A stretch of DNA of 64,000 bases. Origin: Agreia sp. Leaf210 (GTDB lineage: Bacteria > Actinomycetota > Actinomycetes > Actinomycetales > Microbacteriaceae). The stretch lies in assembly GCF_001421485.1 (NCBI RefSeq), contig NZ_LMKK01000004.1:1-64000 (forward strand), written 5' to 3'. Each line of letters begins with the position of its first letter. Positions within the stretch are counted from its first letter, which is position 1. Shown here one piece after another: positions 58,311-64,000 of this stretch. The translations under genes were made by a program, and so were the position numbers. The notes below the pieces were generated by a model. The model was not told the DNA's origin and made no database searches. It worked only from the letters and a program-made list of their open reading frames with translations.

Positions 58311-58610
58311 ATGAGCACCTTCAGCCCCGACGTCGTCTCCGCGATCCTGAACCACATGAACGGCGACCACACCGATGACAATCTGCTCATCGTGCGGGCG
58401 TTCGCGAACCCCGCGGCCACGGCCGCCGTCATGACGGGCTTCGACGGCTCGGTCGCCACCTGGGATGCGACCGCTGCCGGAACCACGAGTGAGGTACGTA
58501 TCGCGTGGCCCGCCGGCCCGATCACCGAACGCGGCGAGGTGCGCCGCGAGGTCGTCGCGCTCTACGACGCAGCCTGCGCCAAGCTCGGCATCGAGCCGCG
58601 CCCGCACTGA
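58311..58610 (+). CDS. DUF2470 domain protein
   Basis: This 99-residue protein matches the DUF2470 domain: ILNHMNGDHTDDNLLIVRAF opens it and RREVVALYDAACAKLGIEP closes it. The domain is the C-terminal part of HugZ-like heme-degrading or heme-binding proteins, where the HMNGDH motif lies near heme. Standing alone directly before a heme oxygenase gene, it probably takes part in heme handling. It has its own -10 box, and an iron-box-like site lies between it and the heme oxygenase gene. Confidence 0.82.
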   Translation: MSTFSPDVVSAILNHMNGDHTDDNLLIVRAFANPAATAAVMTGFDGSVATWDATAAGTTSEVRIAWPAGPITERGEVRREVVALYDAACAKLGIEPRPH

Positions 58611-58663
58611 CAAAGCCCTGAGTGGCACAACTGCGTCTAGCGATCGAACCCGCGTGTCCGATA

Positions 58664-58697
58664 AAGTAAGGGCAACCTAACTTCACGGTTAGTGAAC
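58664..58697 (+). promoter_or_regulatory. Candidate IdeR/DtxR iron box upstream of heme oxygenase
   Basis: AAGTAAGGGCAACCTAAC (58664-58681) matches the actinobacterial iron box TTAGGTTAGCCTAACCTAA in its AACCTAA half and partly in the other half (11 of 15 aligned bases). GGTT-AGT-GAACC follows (58687-58697). This position fits derepression under low iron. Confidence 0.55.
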
Positions 58698-58718
58698 CAC
58701 TCATTTGGAGTCGCGATC

Positions 58719-59372
58719 ATGAGCAACGTCATCCCTTTCTCGCAGGCTCTGCGCGAGCGCACCTGGACCAGCCACAGCGAGAGCGAGGGCGCCAGCTTCA
58801 TGGGCGACCTGATGAGCGGCAAGGGCACGCGCGACGACTACATCGCCCTGGTCGCGCAGCACTTCTTCATCTACGAGGCCATCGAGGCGGCGGCCGACCG
58901 CATGAAGAACGACCCGGTCGCGGCACCCTTCATCACTTCGAAGCTGACGCGTCTTCCCGCCATCGAAGAAGACCTTCGGTTTCTCATCGGCGATGACTGG
59001 CGCGAGCAGATCGAACCTCTGCCGACCACCGCGCGCTATGTGGCCCGAATCAACGAGGTGGGTGCCACATGGAACGGCGGATTCATCGCCCACCACTACA
59101 CGCGTTACCTCGGAGACCTCTCGGGCGGCCAGGTCATCCGCACCCTCATGAAGCGCCAGTTCGGATTCGAGACCAACGGCGTGGGCTTCTACCTCTTCGG
59201 CGACATCGCCAAGCCGAAGGAATTCAAAGAGACCTATCGGGCCCAGCTCGACGCGACGGGCTGGGATGACGCCGAACGCGACCGCGTGATCGACGAGGTT
59301 CTCGTGGCCTACCGCTTCAACACCGATCTCTTCGTCGACCTCGCCCGCGCGAAGGCGACGGCGGCCGCCTGA
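58719..59372 (+). CDS. Biliverdin-producing heme oxygenase
   Basis: This 217-residue protein has the all-helical heme oxygenase pattern: RERTWTSHSESEG with His19 as proximal heme ligand, and the distal helix YLGDLSGGQVI with the conserved flexible Gly residues. It opens heme to biliverdin, CO and iron, so it serves iron recovery. ATG 58719 has TTTGGAG upstream. The iron-box-like site before it and the adjacent DUF2470 gene support heme-iron acquisition. Confidence 0.92.
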   Translation: MSNVIPFSQALRERTWTSHSESEGASFMGDLMSGKGTRDDYIALVAQHFFIYEAIEAAADRMKNDPVAAPFITSKLTRLPAIEEDLRFLIGDDWREQIEPLPTTARYVARINEVGATWNGGFIAHHYTRYLGDLSGGQVIRTLMKRQFGFETNGVGFYLFGDIAKPKEFKETYRAQLDATGWDDAERDRVIDEVLVAYRFNTDLFVDLARAKATAAA

Positions 59373-59476
59373 CTCTCCGTCACCGTCCGCCTCTTCGTCG
59401 AACGCTTCTGTCAAGCCCGCATCATGCACCGAGTCGACCGCGTACCGTCCCTCTCAAGCGACAAACTCGAGTAACC

Positions 59477-59503
59477 GCTCCACGGGATGTGCTTGTGGAG
59501 CGC
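59477..59503 (+). other. Small hairpin in the 150-base gap after heme oxygenase
   Basis: GCTCCAC and GTGGAGC form a 7-bp stem around an 11-base loop, about 20 bases before the next start. The rest of the gap shows nothing recognisable. Confidence 0.35.
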
Positions 59504-59522
59504 CCGATGTGAAGGCAGACCC

Positions 59523-60188
59523 ATGAGCGATCGTCCAGAACACTCCTCCGATCCGTCGACCGGCCTCGAACCGTCGACAGGCCTCGAGCCGGGCGCCGCT
59601 GTGCCCGCGGCACCTCAGTCGTCGCTCCGCCAGGAGGTCGTCGAACGAGAGAAGGAGGAGTTCGGAGGCGTCAAGATCGGCTCTGCCTTCTTCGGCTGGT
59701 TGACGGCCACCGGCACGGCCGTGATTCTCACCGCCCTCGTCGCCGCGACGGGAGCCGCCATCGGACTCGGTGTGACGGGAGATGTGGACAGCGCAGCTCG
59801 GGAGGGCGCAGCGAACGCCGACACCGTGGGCATCGTCGGCGCGATCGCCCTGCTCGTCATCGTCTTCATCGCCTACTACTGCGGCGGGTACGTCGCCGGA
59901 CGCATGGCCCGGTTCAACGGCATGAAGCAGGGTGTCTTCGTCTGGCTCTGGGCCATCGTCATCGCCATCGTCGTCGCCATCATCACCGCGATCGCGGGCA
60001 GCCAATACAACGTCCTCGGCAACCTGAACAGCTTTCCCCGCATTCCGATCGACGAAGGCACGCTCACGACGGCGAGCGTCATCACCGCCATCGCCGTCGC
60101 CGTCGTCAGCCTTCTCGGCGCGATCCTGGGCGGCCTCGGCGGTATGAGATTCCACCGCAAGGTCGACCGCGCCGGTCTCGGCCGGTAG
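59523..60188 (+). CDS. Membrane protein of unknown function, four helices
   Basis: This 221-residue protein has a disordered N-terminal cytosolic region (about 1-50, twice containing STGLEP) and four membrane helices (about 60-85, 103-125, 135-160, 180-205) rich in Gly and Ala. Between helices 2 and 3 lies the sequence CGGYVAGRMARFNGMKQGV, typical of YrzE/TIGR04086-like proteins. The ATG has GAAGG upstream. It precedes a PRC-barrel gene by 30 bases and is probably co-transcribed with it. Confidence 0.75.
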   Translation: MSDRPEHSSDPSTGLEPSTGLEPGAAVPAAPQSSLRQEVVEREKEEFGGVKIGSAFFGWLTATGTAVILTALVAATGAAIGLGVTGDVDSAAREGAANADTVGIVGAIALLVIVFIAYYCGGYVAGRMARFNGMKQGVFVWLWAIVIAIVVAIITAIAGSQYNVLGNLNSFPRIPIDEGTLTTASVITAIAVAVVSLLGAILGGLGGMRFHRKVDRAGLGR

Positions 60189-60218
60189 TCGCAGCGGCAC
60201 ACGAGCGAGGAGAGACGC

Positions 60219-60593
60219 ATGATCGAATCACGTGACATCGGAGGCATCGTCGGCGCACCGGCGCTCGATCCCGACGGACAGAAGGTCGGAACGGTGACCC
60301 AGGTGCTCGTCGACGCCGAGAGCGGGCAGCCTCGCTGGGCGACAGTCAATCCCGGGCTGTTCTCCGGGTCCGACGCTTTTGTTCCGCTGGACCGAGCGGA
60401 GTGGGATCGGGAGCATCTTCTCCTGCCCTACTCGAAGGAACAGCTCAAGGACTCGCCGCGGTTCGCCATCGATAAGGCCCTGGTCCCCGCAGAACAGGAA
60501 CTGCTGCGCAGACACTACGACCCTGATCCTGCGGACGGTAGCGCCGCGACATCCGACGACGCGCCCGGCAAGCACGCGGGCCCGGTGATCTGA
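60219..60593 (+). CDS. PRC-barrel domain protein
   Basis: This 124-residue protein has a PRC-barrel (about 10-75) with VGAPALDPDGQKVGTVTQVLVDAESGQPRWATV and FVPLDRAEW, followed by a helix and a disordered acidic tail. Such stand-alone actinobacterial PRC proteins are linked to stress or membrane-associated scaffolding, without a proven role. GGAG precedes the ATG. Confidence 0.85.
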   Translation: MIESRDIGGIVGAPALDPDGQKVGTVTQVLVDAESGQPRWATVNPGLFSGSDAFVPLDRAEWDREHLLLPYSKEQLKDSPRFAIDKALVPAEQELLRRHYDPDPADGSAATSDDAPGKHAGPVI

Positions 60594-60631
60594 CCAACGG
60601 CCGCCGTCGTCGTGTTTGCGTTCGGGTCATG

Positions 60632-60681
60632 GTGACACTAAGCTGATTAGAGCACTTAGGGTCACGAATACCTTAAGTCAC
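60632..60681 (+). promoter_or_regulatory. Candidate NrtR operator
   Basis: GTGACACTAAG (60632-60642) and CTTAGGGTCAC (60655-60665) form a near-perfect inverted repeat (10 of 11) separated by 12 bases. A third copy, CCTTAAGTCAC, follows at 60671-60681. The position, 19-68 bases before nrtR, suits autoregulation. Confidence 0.55.
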
Positions 60682-60699
60682 GACACGATCGGCACGGCC

Positions 60700-61377
60700 A
60701 TGAGCCAGCAGCAGGCGAGCATCGCGGTATCCACCGTGATCTTCTCTCTGCGCAGCGATCCGACCACCGGCATCAGCACCGTGTGGATCCCCGTCGTCCG
60801 CCGCATCCGGCAACCCGACGAGGGCCGCTGGGCCCTTCCCGGCGGCCCGTTGCGGGCGGATGTCGACCTCGAGGAGGCGGCGCGCGATCACCTTCTCGAG
60901 ACCACCGGTCTCACGCCCAAGTACCTCGAGCAGCTCTACGCGTTCGGCAAGGTCGGCCGCTCCCCCGGGCAGCGCGTCGTCTCGATCGTGTACTGGGCCC
61001 TGGTCGAGAGCGACGAGGCCGCCCGAGCGACCGTGGGCGAGAACGTGACCTGGCTGTCGACCGACGAGCTGCCCGATCTGGCCTTCGATCACAACCTGAT
61101 CGTCGACTACGCCCTGTGGCGACTGCGCACCAAGATGGAGTACTCCCGTATCGCGCACGCCTTTCTGGGCGACACGTTCACTCTCGCCCAACTGCGCGAG
61201 GTGCACGAGGCAGTCAGGCAGAAACCCCTCGATCCGGCCAACTTCCGCCGCATGATCGAGTCGAGTAAGACGGTCGTCCCGACGGGCGAGTTCGTCACCG
61301 GCGCGCGGCATCGCCCCGCTCGCCTCTACCGCTACGACGGGTCGATCGACCTCGCCGACAGCGGCCCCCTCCAGTAG
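60700..61377 (+). CDS. nrtR: NrtR-type Nudix-related transcriptional regulator of NAD synthesis
   Basis: This 225-residue protein has a Nudix-like N-terminal domain (about 1-140) whose box is degenerate: after LPGGPLRADVDLEEA it reads RDHLLETTGL where catalytic enzymes have RE-x2-EE-x-G. A C-terminal winged helix (about 150-220) includes FTLAQLREVHEAV and NFRRMIESS. This design, and the nadA-nadB genes directly after it, identify the NrtR family, which binds ADP-ribose and represses NAD biosynthesis. ATG 60700 opens the domain; a longer frame to 60616 would cover the operator. Confidence 0.88.
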   Translation: MSQQQASIAVSTVIFSLRSDPTTGISTVWIPVVRRIRQPDEGRWALPGGPLRADVDLEEAARDHLLETTGLTPKYLEQLYAFGKVGRSPGQRVVSIVYWALVESDEAARATVGENVTWLSTDELPDLAFDHNLIVDYALWRLRTKMEYSRIAHAFLGDTFTLAQLREVHEAVRQKPLDPANFRRMIESSKTVVPTGEFVTGARHRPARLYRYDGSIDLADSGPLQ

Positions 61378-61385
61378 AAGACGCC

Positions 61386-61448
61386 GTTCCCCGAGCCTGT
61401 CGAAGGGAACGACCGCACCCATACCCGCTTCGACAGGCTCAGCGAACG
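61386..61448 (+). repeat. REP-like inverted repeat between nrtR and nadA
   Basis: GAGCCTGTCGAAG (61393-61405) and CTTCGACAGGCTC (61428-61440) are an exact 13-bp inverted pair, 22 bases apart, each extended by further partly matching bases (GGGAAC, GCGAAC). TTCGACAGGCTCA units of this kind are dispersed in many high-GC genomes. The element fills most of the nrtR-nadA gap, where it could attenuate or stabilise the mRNA. Confidence 0.7.
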
Positions 61449-61460
61449 AAGAAGACCACC

Positions 61461-62777
61461 ATGACATCCGTCGACACCACCATCCAGCTTCTGACCCGCG
61501 AAGAGGCCGCCGGCTCCGCCGCGAGCAGCACCTGCACGCCTGAGCTCGCCCTGCAGCCGTGGGCATTCGACGCGGGCGTTCCGAATTACGGGCCCGGCGC
61601 ATCCATGACCGACATCATCCCCACCGGATCGCCGGTGCAGGGCCGCCTGCCCGCCGAATACACGACGGCGAGCGCCGACGAACTGGATGCGCGCATCCGG
61701 GCCGCGAAGGCGACGCTCGGCGAGCGGGTCGTCGTGCTGGGCCACTTCTATCAGCGCGACGAGGTCGTGCAGTACGCCGACTTCGTGGGCGACTCCTTCC
61801 AGCTCGCCAACGCCGCCAAGGCCAAGCCCGATGCCGAGGCGATCGTCTTCTGCGGCGTCCACTTCATGGCCGAGACCGCCGACATCCTGTCTCAGCCGGC
61901 GCAGGCGGTCATCCTTCCAAACCTCGCAGCGGGATGCTCGATGGCCGACATGGCCGACATCGACTCGGTCGAAGAGGCGTGGGCCGAGCTCACCGAGATC
62001 TACGGCACGGCACCGGATGCCGATGGCCGGGTTCCCGTGATTCCGGTCACCTACATGAACAGCTCGGCCGCGCTCAAGGCGTTCTGCGGCCGCAACGGCG
62101 GCATCGTGTGCACCTCGTCGAATGCGGCGACGGTGCTGGAGTGGGCCTTCGAGCGCGGTCAGCGGGTGCTCTTCTTTCCCGATCAGCACCTGGGACGCAA
62201 CACCGCGAAGGCCATGGGGATCCCCGTGGAGCTGATGCCCATGTGGAACCCGCGGAAGCCGCTGGGCGGCAACTCGGCTTCCGAGCTCGTCGAGGCAAAG
62301 GTGGTGCTGTGGCACGGCTTCTGCTCGGTGCACAAGCGCTTCACCCCGGCGCAGATCGCCAAGGCCCGCGCCGAGTACCCCGGCGTTCAGGTGATCGTGC
62401 ACCCCGAGTGCCCGATGGCCGTCGTCGATGCCGCGGATTCGGCAGGCTCGACCGACTTCATCGTGAAGGCGATCCAGGCAGCCCCGGCCGGCTCGACCTT
62501 CGCCATCGGAACCGAGATCAACCTCGTGAACCGCCTCGCCGCCGAGTACCCGCAGCACACCATCTTCTGCCTCGACGACGTGATCTGCCCCTGCTCCACG
62601 ATGTACCGCATCCACCCCGGTTACCTGGCCTGGGTGCTCGAGGGCTTGGTCGACGGGGTCGTGCGCAATCGCATCCGGGTTGCCGACGATGTGATCGCCG
62701 ACTCGACAGTCGCACTCGAACGGATGCTTGCGGCCCGGCCGCCCGTGGCGGCGCCCGCCACCGACCCGGTGCGCTGA
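61461..62777 (+). CDS. nadA: Quinolinate synthase NadA
   Basis: This 438-residue protein condenses iminoaspartate with dihydroxyacetone phosphate to quinolinate, using a [4Fe-4S] cluster. The probable ligands are Cys131 (FCGVHFMAETA), Cys317 (HPECPM) and Cys376 or Cys378 (VICPCSTM). GHFYQRDEVVQYADFVGDS and YMNSSAALKAFCGRNGGIVCTSSNA are diagnostic. An N-terminal extension of about 70 residues is present, as in actinobacterial NadA. The ATG has a purine-rich site (GAAGAAGA) upstream. nadB starts one base after the stop. Confidence 0.95.
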   Translation: MTSVDTTIQLLTREEAAGSAASSTCTPELALQPWAFDAGVPNYGPGASMTDIIPTGSPVQGRLPAEYTTASADELDARIRAAKATLGERVVVLGHFYQRDEVVQYADFVGDSFQLANAAKAKPDAEAIVFCGVHFMAETADILSQPAQAVILPNLAAGCSMADMADIDSVEEAWAELTEIYGTAPDADGRVPVIPVTYMNSSAALKAFCGRNGGIVCTSSNAATVLEWAFERGQRVLFFPDQHLGRNTAKAMGIPVELMPMWNPRKPLGGNSASELVEAKVVLWHGFCSVHKRFTPAQIAKARAEYPGVQVIVHPECPMAVVDAADSAGSTDFIVKAIQAAPAGSTFAIGTEINLVNRLAAEYPQHTIFCLDDVICPCSTMYRIHPGYLAWVLEGLVDGVVRNRIRVADDVIADSTVALERMLAARPPVAAPATDPVR

Positions 62778-62778
62778 C

Positions 62779-64000
62779 ATGGCGCACGTGATCATCGTGG
62801 GCAGCGGCATTGCCGGGCTGGCCACCGCGCTGCACGCCACACTGCAGCACGGGCATGAGGTGACGCTCGTAACCAAAGGCGAGCTCGCCGACAGCAACAC
62901 CCGCTACGCGCAGGGCGGCATCGCTGCGGCGACCGCACTCGACGACAGCGCCACTCTGCACGCCGACGACACGATCCGGGCGGGGGCGGGGCTGACCGAC
63001 GAGAGCGCCGCGCGTGTGCTGGCCGACGAAGGGGCGGCGGCCATCCAGAGCCTGATCGAATGGGGCGTGCTGTTCGATCGCCGGCCGGGCAGTTCGGAGC
63101 CCGACAGGGCCCTCGAGGCGGCGCACTCGCGGGCGCGAGTGCTGCACGCCGGCGGCGACGCGACGGGGGCGGCCATTGAGTCGGCACTGGTCGCGGCGGT
63201 GCGCACCACCGCCGTCGCTGTGCACGAGCACACCATGCTGACCGACCTCGTGCTCGCCGACTCGTCGGGCATGCGCGCCGGTTCGACGCATCCGCTGCCG
63301 GTCGACCAGGCGCCGATGCGCCCAGCAGGCGCGGATGCCGGCGGGCGCGTCGTCGGCATCGAGGTGCTGCGGGCCGACGGCGGGCGCGAGGTGCTGTCGG
63401 CCGATGCCGTGGTGCTCGCCACCGGGGGCGCCGGGCAGCTCTACTCGCACACCACGAATCCTGCGATCGCCACCGGCGACGGGCTGGCCGCAGCGCTGCG
63501 GGCGGGTGTGGCCACGGCCGATCTGGAGTTCTACCAATTCCACCCGACCACGCTCGCCGCCCCCGGAAACTTCTTGGTCTCGGAGGCTGTGCGCGGCGAG
63601 GGCGCGGTTCTTCGCAACGAGCGCGGCGAGCGTTTTATGCTCGGCGCGCACCCCGACGCCGAGCTCGCCCCGCGCGACATCGTCGCTCGAGCCATCGCGG
63701 CCGAGATGGCGAAGCAGAACGGCGTGCCCGTGACCCTGGATGCCCGGGGCATCGGTCGAGACACGCTCGCCGCCCGCTTTCCCACGATCATGGCGGCGTG
63801 CGCGGCGGCCGGCTTCGACCTCGCCGACGGGCTGGTGCCTGTCGTTCCGGCGGCGCACTACTACATGGGAGGAATCGCGACCGATCTCGATGGCCACACC
63901 TCTCATGCGGGGCTCTTCGCGGTGGGCGAGGCGGCGTGCACCGGAGTGCACGGCGCCAATCGGCTGGCCTCGAACAGCCTGCTCGAGGGCGTCGTCTTCG
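62779..64000 (+). CDS. nadB: L-aspartate oxidase NadB (3' end outside window)
   Basis: The first 407 codons are present and the frame stays open at the window edge. FAD-binding GSGIAGLATAL opens the protein, followed by SNTRYAQGGIAAA, ATGGAGQLYSHTTNP, FHPTTLA, SEAVRGEGAVLRN, PRDIVARAIAAEM, HYYMGGIATDLDG and GVHGANRLASNSLLEG, the standard order for NadB and the fumarate reductase flavoprotein family. It oxidises aspartate to iminoaspartate for NadA. The missing part is the C-terminal helical domain; nadC is expected next. Confidence 0.94.
   Translation, partial: MAHVIIVGSGIAGLATALHATLQHGHEVTLVTKGELADSNTRYAQGGIAAATALDDSATLHADDTIRAGAGLTDESAARVLADEGAAAIQSLIEWGVLFDRRPGSSEPDRALEAAHSRARVLHAGGDATGAAIESALVAAVRTTAVAVHEHTMLTDLVLADSSGMRAGSTHPLPVDQAPMRPAGADAGGRVVGIEVLRADGGREVLSADAVVLATGGAGQLYSHTTNPAIATGDGLAAALRAGVATADLEFYQFHPTTLAAPGNFLVSEAVRGEGAVLRNERGERFMLGAHPDAELAPRDIVARAIAAEMAKQNGVPVTLDARGIGRDTLAARFPTIMAACAAAGFDLADGLVPVVPAAHYYMGGIATDLDGHTSHAGLFAVGEAACTGVHGANRLASNSLLEGVVF

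Noticed and set aside
1-64000. tRNA or rRNA genes, insertion sequences, prophage, integrase or attachment sites
   Set aside because: None was recognised: there was no transposase or integrase motif and no cloverleaf with a T-loop consensus in the gaps I read.

Overview
The window is 64 kb of high-GC DNA (roughly two thirds G+C) from a Gram-positive actinobacterium, most likely a member of the Microbacteriaceae or a close relative. The signs are: cell-wall sorting signals of the LPxTG and LAxTG types, a class C sortase pilus operon, actinobacterial families (DUF2510, SHOCT, DUF3072, DUF2470, DUF998), a ROK repressor and ribose-type ABC transporter, an NrtR-nadA-nadB cluster, and many start codons placed 6-8 bases after a TANNNT -10 box, as in leaderless transcripts. 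No tRNA, rRNA, transposase, phage gene or CRISPR array was seen. Gene density is high, and only one gap exceeds 300 bases (31915-32261).

Layout. 1-2239 (minus): a surface operon of a WxL-like protein, a DUF916-type protein with a membrane anchor, a small LADTG-sorted protein and a truncated lipoprotein. 2519-15658: a sugar-utilisation region with a large secreted PA14/propeller/CBM6/DUF1080 protein, an MMPL exporter, a CynX-like MFS permease, an RbsC-like permease and RbsA-like ATPase divergent from a sugar-binding lipoprotein and a Gfo/Idh/MocA dehydrogenase, and a ROK repressor. A TGTCGAT element recurs in three promoters of this region, which suggests one regulon. 15718-31914: mostly single housekeeping or accessory genes (low-molecular-weight phosphatase/ArsC, 2H phosphoesterase, SGNH acyltransferase, NYN-LOTUS protein, tyrosine phosphatase, YitT and Lrp pair, SDRs, a pair of unknown paralogues, hydrolase, cyclodeaminase-like protein, quinone reductase).

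32262-39183 (plus): a complete sortase pilus operon, with a 1438-residue tip/adhesin-like protein, a fimbrial shaft subunit with pilin motif and E-box, and a class C sortase. 39113-48737: SulP transporter, MerR-membrane operon, alcohol dehydrogenase, RecQ helicase, small acidic proteins, TetR, Gfo/Idh and DUF1801. 49010-51532: two secreted repeat proteins. The second carries six chaplin-like repeats and a LALTG sorting signal, and is the most unusual locus here.

51648-64000: SRPBCC protein, kinase, a dienelactone hydrolase-like protein that has lost its nucleophile, an ABC-2 exporter with a DesK/NarL-type two-component system, DinB, a DUF2470 and heme oxygenase pair behind an IdeR/DtxR-like box, a membrane and PRC-barrel pair, and nrtR-nadA-nadB for NAD synthesis, with nadB cut by the window end. 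Products are assigned from motifs read by eye. No database search was run, so family names are recognition calls and substrate-level functions are inference.
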